23,953 nt of DNA from Hemicentrotus pulcherrimus (taxonomy: Eukaryota > Echinodermata > Echinoidea > Camarodonta > Strongylocentrotidae), in NCBI GenBank assembly GCA_003118195.1, contig BEXV01001257.1, forward strand, positions 1-23,953, written 5' to 3'. The notes beneath the pieces were generated by a model that made no database searches, was not told the DNA's origin, and worked only from the letters and a program-made list of their open reading frames with translations. Made by a program: the position numbers and the translations under genes. This document shows, piece after piece, positions 10,981-21,560 of this stretch (positions within the stretch are counted from its first letter, which is position 1; every line of letters starts with the position of its first letter).

Positions 10981-11093
10981 TAAATTTCGTCCTTGTTTTC
11001 ACGAAGTGACGGTAGTGAGGAAAATCGTAACGCAAAGTGAATGCAATTTTTTTTCACTACCGTCACTTCGTGAAAACAGCGACGATTTATTTA
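10981..11093. repeat. Hairpin with perfect 24-bp arms
   Basis: Arms 10995-11018 and 11054-11077 are exact reverse complements, containing CACGAAGTGACGGTAGTGA on the left. The match continues outwards imperfectly (AAATTTCGTCCTT against AAATCGTCGCT), giving arms of about 38 bp around a 35-base loop. The arms are CpG-rich in otherwise CpG-poor DNA, which suggests a young or constrained insertion. An open frame runs through it (10910-11137) but resembles no protein. A small fold-back MITE is the most likely identity. Confidence 0.85.
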
Positions 11094-11140
11094 ATATTTT
11101 TCACCAAACTAAAATGGCCAAGTCATGCATAATTTAGAAG

Positions 11141-11204
11141 TGAACAAATTATTTAGAAGTAATAAAATTTTCTTAAGTGATTGTTTGAGGCTAGAAGTTT
11201 AGAC
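11141..11204 (+). repeat. Flanking direct repeat, right copy
   Basis: Partner of 10914-10961. The shared blocks are about 90% identical, while the spacing differs by about 21 bases, so one copy has gained or lost sequence since duplication. Confidence 0.7.
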
Positions 11205-11445
11205 TAGTTAAAACTATCAAAAAGAACAAGTGTGTGGGCTGCCATAGAAAATGTGCATGCCTAACATGGTGGCTAGCAATGTATTGCAAGCAACCTCCAT
11301 TTTTATGTATGTCATTCATTAAATATCACAAAAATCACGAAATCTACTAACAAAATGACCCATGTTTGTGTATGTTTTTACATTGAAATAATACGTTGTA
11401 CTCTCAGTTAAGGAACAGTCCAAGGAAATACGTCACATATACTAC

Positions 11446-11869
11446 GTCACGAACGAGAATATCAACACTTCCGGGTTCCTCTGCTTACACTTTTGACCTT
11501 CTTAAGTCTAATAATAATTTAACAACACGTGCAAATTTCTTTCAATCAATATATTCGTATTCCTTATGTCATAAGCATTCCAACAATAGCAAACATGCAT
11601 ATTTTCATCACTTTCTTCCAAATTCACCTTTAAGCTCTATCTGCCCTTGCAGGGATGAAGGTGTACGTAGATTCACATAGATTGTAAGTCTGGCCATGTT
11701 TTACCAATTGAAACCCAGACCCCTTACTCTGTTTATCTCATTCCTATGTTAATCCTGAAAATGAAAGTCATATGAAGGAACAAACAAGTCTTACATATTT
11801 GCTCTGCGAACATAAGCAGTCACATTTTAGATATCCTGCAAGAAACAATTCAGTTGAGGTTTTTTTTTN
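11446..11869 (+). repeat. 424-bp tandem duplication, first copy
   Basis: Matches 11870-12293 at a constant offset of 424 with no indels. I see only three substitutions: C11501 against T11925, A11549 against C11973, and A11592 against G12016. The last base is N at 11869 and corresponds to C12293. The open frames across each copy are equivalent and carry no recognisable domain. The near identity and the N at the join suggest two allelic contig ends abutted in assembly rather than a real duplication. Confidence 0.95.
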
Positions 11870-12293
11870 GTCACGAACGAGAATATCAACACTTCCGGGT
11901 TCCTCTGCTTACACTTTTGACCTTTTTAAGTCTAATAATAATTTAACAACACGTGCAAATTTCTTTCAATCACTATATTCGTATTCCTTATGTCATAAGC
12001 ATTCCAACAATAGCAGACATGCATATTTTCATCACTTTCTTCCAAATTCACCTTTAAGCTCTATCTGCCCTTGCAGGGATGAAGGTGTACGTAGATTCAC
12101 ATAGATTGTAAGTCTGGCCATGTTTTACCAATTGAAACCCAGACCCCTTACTCTGTTTATCTCATTCCTATGTTAATCCTGAAAATGAAAGTCATATGAA
12201 GGAACAAACAAGTCTTACATATTTGCTCTGCGAACATAAGCAGTCACATTTTAGATATCCTGCAAGAAACAATTCAGTTGAGGTTTTTTTTTC
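11870..12293 (+). repeat. 424-bp tandem duplication, second copy
   Basis: Starts GTCACGAACGAGAATATCAA immediately after the N and ends in the same GTTGAGG plus nine-T run that precedes the N in copy one. After the run this copy continues into CTATGTG, which is presumably the true genomic continuation. Confidence 0.95.
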
Positions 12294-14218
12294 TATGTGT
12301 TTGTTCAATGCTTGAATATGAATCATATGGTAGGTCTATTTTCATTTGGTTGATATATCTGCTCTTATCTTATAAGTGGAAACATCTTAGGAATTTTCAT
12401 CTGGAGAATTTTCTCAGGTATTTGTTAGCCAGGTCAAACTTTTTCTTTTTCACAATTTAGAGTAACAAAAAGCAATAGCGTTGGAGTGGTCAGTTCTGTT
12501 TGTTCTAGGGGCACAAAAATATGACCAGGTGTTGGCTGGTGTATTGTTTTAAGATGAATAATCTCAATATCTTCTTTCCCTGTAGCTATTGGCTGAAATC
12601 ATTGCTTCTGTATCTGTGTTATGATTGTAACAGAAGCTGGACAGGTCAGTTGAAGAAAGAGACAATTTGGTCATATGAATGGTATCAATTTAACTGGGCT
12701 ACTATTTTTCTTTGAAGAGAGCAGACATCTTGTGATGACATTCCTAGATGCAAAACTTTTTTCACTGGAGTATTTTGAGTCAAAATTGTGAAATCATCAA
12801 TGGTGATAAAGAAATTCTTGCTAACTATTGAAAGTACAATGACATGGTGAAGTTGAGGAGAAAGATACTGGACCGGTAAGTGTTAGTGAGTCAAAAAAGG
12901 GAGTGAAAAAAGGAGTGATTCACTTTGGACGATGGCAGATGAATATTATTTGTCATCTCATTTTAATAATTTGTTACCCTTCCTTTGGGGATGGGGGTAA
13001 GAAGGTATGACTTGTCATAATTTTTTTTCAATTAAATAAAGATTTTGCTCTGTTAAATAACCAACATGGACCGAGTTGTTGCTCTTTCAAGTACAAAAAG
13101 ATCAAGAAAAGTGCAAAAGAACTGGATTTTTATGATTTTGACCTAAATAAAACAATCCAATCCCTTGTAGATTTGGCATTACAAAATCCTGAACATTACA
13201 TGTATGTCAAAAGTGTCAAATAAGTGAATTCAAACTAGACTCAAGGTCGCCTCTGGTAATTTAAGGAATCATAACATAGTTTGAGAGTGTTTTTCTTTGC
13301 ATAAGGCTAGTATAACATAGCTGAGAACACATGATTCTCGTTAGTCAGACAGGCATCCTTGCGAGGGTTTGGGATGGGCTTAGAATACCTGAATTCCCCA
13401 TCTGGCTTACACTGCCAAGTAAAGAATAACACATTTAAACTTGACAAGGTATGCAAGATGAAAGGTAGTCAGTCCTTTTTTTTCGATACTGTCTCAGCAG
13501 ACACATCCATCTCGGAGTCCCTTCCTCTAGCACCAAGCGGGATTTATCTCTCAGAGTCGGGGCATCCAACTGAGAATTTATGTCTTACCTTCAAAGACTG
13601 ATAGCTTTTATTGATTTGGATTGCAGTTAACTATAATGTGGATGTGTTATTAATGGTGGAATCATTCATCTTACAAACATAAATGTCATTGATGTCTACA
13701 TAGTATCAACAAGATCTGTTCTAGGCAGTGGCACTAAATTTTATGAAGCCTCTCTACATGTTGATAAAAACATACCTAGTTGTTCCAGGAGTTTTGTGCA
13801 TTGGGCAGCATCACTACTGTTGAGCTCTAGCTGTTAGCTTTCATTCTACAACATCATTTATACAAGGACGGCTTATGTATTGGTCTCTACATACGCAAGA
13901 AGCTTTAATATTGCACTCATTGTGAATACTTGGATATAACTTGGCCATTTGATGATTTACTCTTAGACAAATACCTTGTGATACATAAAAGCCTCATTGT
14001 CTGAACTCATATCGCCTGGACATGTTCACCGAAATAAGGAGATATTTTCTATGAGGGAGAAATAAAACCTTATACTAGTGAATATTTATTACAGAGAAGT
14101 CAAAAAAGCGTCTGTAGAGATTGGGAGTGTTTGTTCTCAAAAGATTTTCATATTGAGAAGAAGAGGAGTAACAATGTCTTCCATTATTATGAGGAAGGTA
14201 AGATTTTATCTGTTTGGA
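12294..14218. other. Unassigned stretch
   Basis: No gene I can support. The open frame at 13359-13601 has a GC-richer second half preceded by a T run and CAG, faintly like an exon start. The protein (ending ESGHPTENLCLTFKD) is unfamiliar and no donor closes it. Confidence 0.4.
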
Positions 14219-14271
14219 GCCAGAAGGGCATTAACTCATATACTTTAATACAAATTTAATACCCTTCTGGC
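14219..14271. repeat. Small hairpin element with GCCAGAAGGG arms
   Basis: GCCAGAAGGGCATTAA (14219-14234) and TTAATACCCTTCTGGC (14256-14271) are reverse complements with one mismatch around a 21-base loop. Both arms end inward in TTAA. A related single arm occurs at 9266-9282, so this is a dispersed repeat and not a unique hairpin; that argues against a microRNA gene. Confidence 0.7.
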
Positions 14272-15071
14272 ACTGAATAGATGATTTGGAGTAATTTAAG
14301 ATTGATATGTTGCTGCATGATGGTGAAAAATGAGTACAGATGTATTCACAATATTCATCATTTTAGATCCTAAATTGAACCCAAGAAAGGTATAAGAGAT
14401 GATGCTATTAATTTCTCTGCCTGGAGTGAAATCATAGCTGTTTATTGTGTTTATAATGTCTTTATAAGGTCTTAAAAGTCTCACATGAAAGGAGTACCAG
14501 ATGCAGAGTGTGTTTTGTATGATAAAATGATATTTTGATGAGTAAGTACATGTTTGCAAAGAGACAGTTAGGGAGTAGATAAAATAGTGAGAAACTCCTG
14601 AGGACACTTCAAAGAAATTTTGAACAGATATAGAAGAGTAAGGAATCTTCCAAGTATCGTTAGCCCTTATTTTGTTTGGTATATGCCATTTATCGCACCA
14701 GGAGCTCATCGATGGCCGAATTAGTGGAACATCTGAATCAATATTTGATTTAATAATGATTGTTTATCGTGTTGATTAATAGTCATTTACACGAATTAAG
14801 TCATTGAGGCTATCATGTCACATGTTTAGACAGGAAGGAGGTTGGTGTCTCAGTGGGATGTAGCGGGCTGACCTGTAACATGAAGCGTATTGTAAATGAG
14901 ATTAAACCTACCAATCACAGCATGGTATGGTGTGACTTCTAGTGACCTCTGGGTGAGGGAGTTGGTCTTTGATTTCTAAGGTGCTATCCCTGTAGTTCTA
15001 AAGTGTTTATTAAGGAGGTTTAGACGGTTTGATTCATCCATGGTAACATAATTTTTAGTGTTTTTGAGCAG
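14272..15071. other. Unassigned stretch with the longest open frame
   Basis: A 137-codon frame on the minus strand (14296-14709) is the longest in the window. Its product is rich in Ser, Ile, Tyr and His, shows no signal peptide, domain or repeat I recognise, and its length is not surprising for this amount of AT-rich DNA. I do not call it a gene. Confidence 0.45.
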
Positions 15072-15607
15072 TTAAAGATAAAGTTGAGTTCTGGTCATGT
15101 GATTGCATTGTGAAAGAAACGGTGTGGAATCTATCAGAAAAGGTTGATCATCTAGTATAAAAGAATTTGTGTGTATTGCAAGGTTCTGGAATCATCAAAA
15201 TGATAAGAAATTTGGCCAAATCTTGGCAAAGTTACAAGTACTGTACACAGAATGATGTACATGGGACNAAACGAAACTTACACTGAATGTTCAAGATTAC
15301 AAATAAATGACATGTGCCAAACAATTTTGAAAGAAAATGTATACCGGCTGAGTAATGAGCATAGAAAGACAAGGAAATCAAGGTAGTACTAGCCCTGACA
15401 CCTTGTGTGTTTTCTCATATATAGCTTTCTGTGTACAGTGCTTGTTACTTTACCAAGGCTCGGTCAAATTTATTATGATTTTGATGACTCCAGAACCTTG
15501 CAGTGCACACCAATACTTACATGCTACATGATCAACTGTTTCTAATCCTTTCCACAACTTTTCTTTTACAATGCAATCGCATTACCAGTACTAAAGTTTA
15601 TCTTTAA
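15072..15607. mobile_element. Fold-back element with 183-bp inverted arms
   Basis: The left arm 15072-15254 aligns without any gap to the reverse complement of 15425-15607, with about 33 mismatches in 183 bases (about 82% identity). The element begins TTAAAGATAAA and ends TTTATCTTTAA, and similarity stops abruptly outside these points, so the boundaries are sharp. The unmatched centre is about 170 bases, with weaker arm similarity for a further 10 or so bases inward, and contains an N at 15268. No reading frame stays open through both arms. It is best described as a long-TIR or fold-back MITE with TTAA boundaries. If transcribed it would fold into a long imperfect double-stranded hairpin. Confidence 0.8.
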
Positions 15608-17378
15608 GATCCAAATCTGATTGGGAGGTAATCATGCTTGCAGAAGAAATTAAGATGTCCTAGGTAAATATTATACAGTTTGAATCTCTGGGGCACTATG
15701 ATAATATGGGCAATTTTCCTTTGATATGAACCATGTTGATTCTTGTCTTTGTTTTGGAATAGAATCTTCATATATCCTGTTGTCTTGTCTTTCTGATCTA
15801 CAGATCTTACTCCTCGGATTCTAAATTCATAGACTTTTAATTTTTTGTTTACAAGGACCAGAAAGGTATTCCATTGTTTGGCAGGCAGTAACTGTTTTTA
15901 GAAACCTGTTTCCTGCTTTCCTGTAATGGAAGCCTTTCTCTCATATTCATATCCAGGAAGTTTGGACCGCTCAGGATGTCAACCCTGATAACAGTTTCAA
16001 AACTATTTTTTGGGTTAAATATATCAAGTTAGTCAAAGGGGAAATCTGCTATTATGTTCTACCAATTATAATAATAATGATAATAATATTCAGTTCTTCG
16101 AACGCATAATACCATTACATAGTCTCTATGCGTGTATACATAATTATTGTGGAATTTGACATAAATATTTCAATTAACTGACAATCAACCATTTTTTGAT
16201 TATCGAAAATTTGCTATAAGAAGACGTTTTCATCAATTGTTTATTAAAGCTCTGAAAGACACTATTTCCTATTACATTGCATGATTTCTCCTTGTGTTAA
16301 GTCCATGGTCTCATAGGTCTGTATTGCAATGTACATTTTTACATGTAAAAGGAAATAGAATTTGTTTATGTATTATAAGATATGAAATTTTCATTTTGGT
16401 ATAAACAATATGGAAAAAATGGGTCCTAATGATCATTGTACACTGGAAACAAAGATAACATTAATTGTCTCCATTTAAGTGAGAGATAAGGAGGTATAAG
16501 TAAAGAGCATCTGAATGTGTACATTTTACAAACTGTAAAGCATATTATAAATATTCATTTGGATTGATTGAAGTGGACATTGCTGTGAATTAAGACCCTT
16601 TGACCATCTTAAAGCACACCACTGACCACTTAGCTTGAGGCAAATATAGCACCTTATGATGTCATAGCGTAGTCTTTGTAATCAGACTTCAATACATTAT
16701 ATCAGTCATTCAACTTCAATTATATCGGTGTAAACCATATCATTTATATATAAATGGGATAGGGTGATGGTGGAGAATTTAAAGGTTTTAGATGATATGT
16801 TTACAGTGACCAAGCTTTTATTAAAGTTGTGCAGCTTGAAATAAGTGAAATAAGCTACAAAGTTACAAACTGTAAAAAATTAAGGGTATGTTTTTTTAAA
16901 TAGATGACTTTTCTCATCAATGTTTCTTTTTCCATGTTGTAAATATTATTGGAATCAAAAGCGAATTTTCTTGCAATCTTTTTATTAATCTTGAATTTTA
17001 TCTTGAATATTGTTTTTTGTGTGTGTATTCTTGAAAATAGGTCATCTGTAGTTTGAGCATTATACACACATCATTACACCACTACCTTCCAGTCACTTCA
17101 TTCACTCAATATATTGATGAAAAAGATAAATAGAAATCAAAGGGTTTTTTGTTGATTTATGTTGAGCCAATCACTCAATGGAGGTGCTAAGGACACATGA
17201 TATAATTATCCTCTACCTACAGGCGTAAATATGTTGAATTTGATGCGGAAGGGTTTATATTTATTCTGATGTTATGATAGTCAGAGCCAATATTAGCCCC
17301 TGTAAGAGGACAATTAGCCTCAGGCCATCTAGAGATGTCCATTGAGCATGAGGGTCAATCTAGGATGGTGTGGGCTAG
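15608..17378. other. Unassigned AT-rich stretch
   Basis: Contains a short ATAATA-type repeat near 16069-16090 and a weak interrupted inverted pair (CTATTTCCTATTACATTGCA near 16262 against TGCAATGTA and AAAAGGAAATAG by 16358). No gene or RNA signature. Confidence 0.4.
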
Positions 17379-17518
17379 TGAGAGAGAGAGAGAGAGAGAG
17401 ATAGGAGAGAGAGAGGGAGAGAGACAAAGAGAGAGAGAGTGTGTGTGTGTGTGTGAGAGAAAGAGAGAGAGAGAGAGTGTGAGAGAAAGAGAGAGAGTGT
17501 GAGAGAAAAAGAGAAAAG
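17379..17518 (+). repeat. Compound (GA)n/(GT)n microsatellite
   Basis: About 140 bases of GA and GAGAGAAA steps with an internal (GT) block near 17439-17454 and repeated GAGTGTGAGAGAAA units towards the right, indicating higher-order duplication within the tract. Confidence 0.95.
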
Positions 17519-18360
17519 GACGATCTAGGCCCATAGTAAGTATGGCTTCACAGAGCTTGTTTACTTTGACAGAGCTAATTAGGCAATAGATACAAACAGA
17601 ATTTCATAAAACTAAGTTATTTGGTTATTGTGGTATGAAAAACATCATTTTTACTGTTTCCAGAGTACTCTTTTAGATGTATGTTATTTCTTTGTAATGA
17701 TATAGCAGGGTGTAGATGTAAATGCATAATAACATGTTCATATCTACTGCCGTAAGCTCTGTGTGAAGCAATGATTACTATTGCGTAGCAAAATTGCATT
17801 TCACATGGTATATGTCAAGATTTTTTCATGTTGTTGAGGAAGATGTCTCCTCAAGGTTATTAACAATGAATTCATACACCCAGAGTGCAAAAGTAGTATC
17901 ATCAGGTTGGAATACTTTCATTTGTTTGAATCTCTGAGAATGTGAAGATATACCGTTTACATTCTGGCTCTACTGTATCTATCCCTTGCAATAATCATGC
18001 GATCATTAATTAGTCCTTCCATTCTTTCTGATCTGGACGTACGTCACATGTTTGCAATTTACTGCTTATTTTCCGAAGAACCACAAGTCTTCATTTTTGT
18101 TTGTATACAACAAAAAATAGACATAAGGGTGACGCACGCTGCTCATTCAAAATTTATTGTGTGGAACGGTGTGGGAGAAAGGGACTCTGGTATAAACAAA
18201 AGGGGTCATCAAAGAAGGCAGAGCTGTAACAGTTGTCATTTCTTGATTTGTGGATGTTACTTGTAGTTGTGAGGATCTGTTATATTCACATAGAGCTGAT
18301 GATTCATGGTAGGGAGCTAATGATGGGTGTTGAGTAGGGGGAGATGATGGGGAGGGGGNT
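17519..18360. other. Unassigned stretch ending at an ambiguous base
   Basis: No gene supported; the 89-codon plus-strand frame at 17997-18266 resembles nothing known to me. It ends in a G-rich run and an N at 18359. Confidence 0.4.
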
Positions 18361-18912
18361 CACACACACAAAAACAAACAAACAATATAAAATTGTTAAG
18401 GGGTATGACTCATTCATTCGTTAACTATATATCAGTGGCGCTGGTCAGGGAATGCAATATTACCTTGAGTTTTTGTGTATTTTGAGCTTTGGATGGTAGC
18501 CGCCATGAACCAGTACCAACCCTCTATGGTCCCAATTACCTCAGGGATAATCATGTGTAACACCTCTTCACTTGGAACAATCAGAGAGTGATTAGAAAAT
18601 GATTTGCTATGATGATGATTATGATGACATGTAATGGGAACCATGTGCTGCCATTAAATGCTTCTGGAAGTGAGAAAGAATGTGGTGAAGACATTATGCA
18701 GACTGCACATGATGATATGAAAGGCATGCTTGGTATTGATTGAGATTCAGAGATCTGAGTACACCGCCGATTTTATCTTAAACAATATGGGAGATATAGG
18801 GAAGGGCAAGCAAGGTGCTACTTTTCAGAAAGAGAAAGAGATAATTGAAATAAATAATTGAATTGAAGAGATATAAATATATATAAATATATAAAGAGAG
18901 AGAAAGAGAACA

Positions 18913-18943
<31 letters not shown>
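18361..18943 (+). repeat. 550-bp direct repeat, first copy, between CA and GA tracts
   Basis: The core 18391-18943 matches 20105-20652 at an offset of 1714 with about a dozen substitutions and a one-base indel, roughly 97% identity. The left edge is a CA/CAAA tract and the right edge a GAGAGA tract, with AT-rich TATAAATATATATAAATATA just before it. A minus-strand frame of about 70 codons is open in both copies. However, the copies differ by two amino-acid changes and one silent change there, so there is no sign of coding constraint. Nothing in it identifies a known element. Confidence 0.93.
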
Positions 18944-20057
18944 TGATTATGTCGATTATATCTACATGTGACATGTATTGGCAAGGTCTAATTTCTCTGT
19001 TTAGTAATCACTACCAGTGAACCTTGCTTTAATAGGTGAGAAATGTTTTTGTTTGCCACTGTTTAGGTGAATGCACTCCGTAGGGGGTTGATGACTTTCC
19101 AGGCGATGAAGATCATAAAACCGTGCTTAATAAGGACTCCTGCAAATTGCCTTTTCCCTTAGAAAGCTCAGAATGAATGATTAAATGATAAGCAGATTTG
19201 ATACGCGGAGAAATACATATTTTATTCATGATACCACTTTTAAATTATGTATATGATCTGATAGTGCATGGATGTGGAAAGATATAGGGCATGGGAATAT
19301 AGGGTGTATTATTTATCTGCACGTTAGATTTGTCAGTGTTTGACATCAAATCAGGACTATTTGTTCGAAAAAACAAGCCAACAGGAGAATCACGCAAACA
19401 TCAGTGCACAGAGCATGTACTACTAAATATCATAAGCAATTACATGGATTAATGATTTTGAAATAATCACATTGGGGTTATGATTACCATGTACATGTAT
19501 ATTACATAACAAAGGAATATGCTTTTCTGATTGTTAAAACATACACGTGAACAAAGAGTAGTTAAGGAGAAATATTGTACTAAACTTCAAATCCTTCCAT
19601 GCATGAATCCACTTTGATTTCTACAAACATGAAATGTAGAGAGTATACTTAAATCTTTTTCACATACTGTCTGATGGCATGGAACATCAACCTTTAAAAC
19701 AATTAAAATTGTTTGATGTATGTTTTACGAGTGCCGTGATGCTCCATAAACCTTGTTCTGTTGAACGTGGAGAGATGTCAAACTTGCTATAAAACTGTGT
19801 GCATCTATTGTTGGTGTATGTATGTAAAACTTTATAACCTCCCAAAGGGAAATTCAGGGCTATTGGAGGCCAGTGCTGGTACATGTATACATCTTACTGT
19901 AATTATTAATTTCCTTACCAAGTTTGTAATTCTTTAACTTTGTGAAAAATAGATTTTTCCTTATTTTTTGTTTTGTTGAGAATGTGACGTATCAAAGCTT
20001 ACATCAGAAAGTATTTTTAAGTATTAATTTAACCAGTCCACCTTTTATTAACGAGTT
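18944..20057. other. Unassigned spacer between the two direct repeats
   Basis: About 1.1 kb of AT-rich sequence not shared with either flank. No gene supported; the minus-strand 65-codon frame near 19687-19884 is unremarkable. Confidence 0.4.
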
Positions 20058-20652
20058 ACACACACACGCACACACGCGCACACACATACAAACTAGTAAA
20101 ATCAAATTGTTAAGGGGTATGAATCATTCATTCGTTAACTATATATCGGTGGCGCTGGTCAGGGAATGCAATATTACCTTGAGTTTGTGTGTATTTTGAG
20201 CTTTGGATGGTAGCCGCCATGAACCAGTACCAACCCTCTATGGTCCCAATTACCTCGGGGATAATCATGTGTAACACCTCTTCACTTGGAACAATCAGAG
20301 TGTGATTAGAAAATGATTTGCTATGATGATGATTATGATGACATGTAATGGGAACCATGTGCTGCCATTATATGCTTCTGGAAGTGAGAAAGAATGTGGT
20401 GAAGACATTATGCAGACTGCACATGATGATATGAAAGGCATGCTTGGTATTGATTGAGATTCAGAGATCTGAGTACACCGCCGATTTTATCTTAAACAAT
20501 ATGGGAGATATAGGGAAGGACCAGCAAGGTGCTATTTTGAGAAAGAGAAAGAGATAATTGGAATAAATAATTGAATTGAAGAGATATAAATATATATCAA
20601 TATATAAAGAGAGAGAAAGAGAACAAGAGAGAGATAGACAGAGAGAGAGAGA
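20058..20652 (+). repeat. 550-bp direct repeat, second copy, between CA and GA tracts
   Basis: The left edge is (CA)n with several CG steps (20058-20090), then the core from 20105 and a shorter GA tract ending near 20652. The CA tract differs from that of copy one in length and interruptions, and the unique sequences beyond both tracts do not match. The shared unit is therefore the core plus its microsatellite edges. Confidence 0.93.
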
Positions 20653-21348
20653 AATATGGGCGAATACTGCTCAAAGGTGACTTCTTAAAACAAACATAAG
20701 TGCATTCAATACCAAATAATGTAATAATTAATTTCTCATCAAATTTGTTGTTCTCAAATAAACATCACACTTTGAAATGTTTAAATGTTAATATCTTCTT
20801 TTGATATAATCTGGCTTCTCCTGTTCATTTCAACTTTGATTTCTTCAGTTCAGGATCATTGCTTCTATGCAACAGTGAGAACAATCCATTTCTTCCCTTA
20901 GTACCAGTGAGCACTTCATGTCATTTGATTTGGCAGCAGTTGGAGGATTTGAGAGTCAAAAGGGAATTAATGAGTTCTAAAAAATAATTAGATAATTTAA
21001 CCTACTTCTGGTTCTAAATATGGAGTCAAGAAAGTGTCAGTGAGACACAATTTTCTGTAGATTCTCAAGAGGTGGATGCAGGCCTACATGGAATCATTTT
21101 GAGTGCAGTGGGTACAGGCTCATATTATTGCTGCTTTGCTGGGAATGGTGGTGTAGTCAAAGCTAATTGGAGTAATAGATGGGGCGCGCAACGGCTATCA
21201 ATGTTTAACGATGAAACACTACCAATGTTCTGTGGAAAACATTACATGGAAGGCGGGTTCTTTTATTTCCCAAGCGCAATGTATGTACGTGTTTAGAATA
21301 AGCGCATCGCTCATCGAAAATCATCTCTCATCCTCTATTTCATCCTGA
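20653..21348. other. Unassigned stretch before the pyrimidine tract
   Basis: A plus-strand frame is open from about 21018 to 21296 (93 codons; contains GTGSYYCCFAGNGG). It is preceded by TTTTCTGTAG, which could pass as a weak splice acceptor, but the product matches no domain I can name and the length is within chance expectation. Confidence 0.4.
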
Positions 21349-21367
21349 TCTCTCTCTCTCTCTCTCG

Positions 21368-21411
<44 letters not shown>

Positions 21412-21560
21412 CTCTCTCTCGCTCTCTCTCGCTCTCTCCCTCCCTCCCTCCCTCTCTCTCTCCCTCCCTCCCCTTCTCTCTCTCGCTTGCTCTCTCTCTC
21501 CCTCCCTCTCTCTCTTCCTCCCTCTCCCCCCTCTCTCTCTCTCTCTCTTGCTCTTCCTCT
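21349..21560 (+). repeat. (TC)n polypyrimidine tract, about 210 bp
   Basis: Almost uninterrupted pyrimidines: long TCTCTC runs with regularly placed TCGC steps in the first third, then TCCC steps. The minus-strand frames over it encode Arg/Glu repeats, which are simply the translation of GAGA DNA. Mirror-repeat symmetry gives it triplex (H-DNA) potential. Confidence 0.96.

Noticed and set aside
14296..14709. 137-codon minus-strand open frame, the longest in the window
   Set aside because: No recognisable domain, signal peptide or flanking splice evidence; length not surprising for six frames of AT-rich DNA.
16262..16358. Imperfect inverted pair resembling a microRNA precursor
   Set aside because: One arm is interrupted by about 13 extra bases, so the stem is too poor.
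18432..20358. Homologous ~70-residue minus-strand frames in both 550-bp repeats
   Set aside because: Differences between copies change amino acids as readily as not, and overall conservation is equally high outside the frame, so no coding constraint is shown.
21018..21296. 93-codon open segment with YYCC, faintly like an immunoglobulin-type motif
   Set aside because: No conserved Trp/Cys spacing of an Ig domain and no supporting exon structure; chance expectation allows a few such frames.
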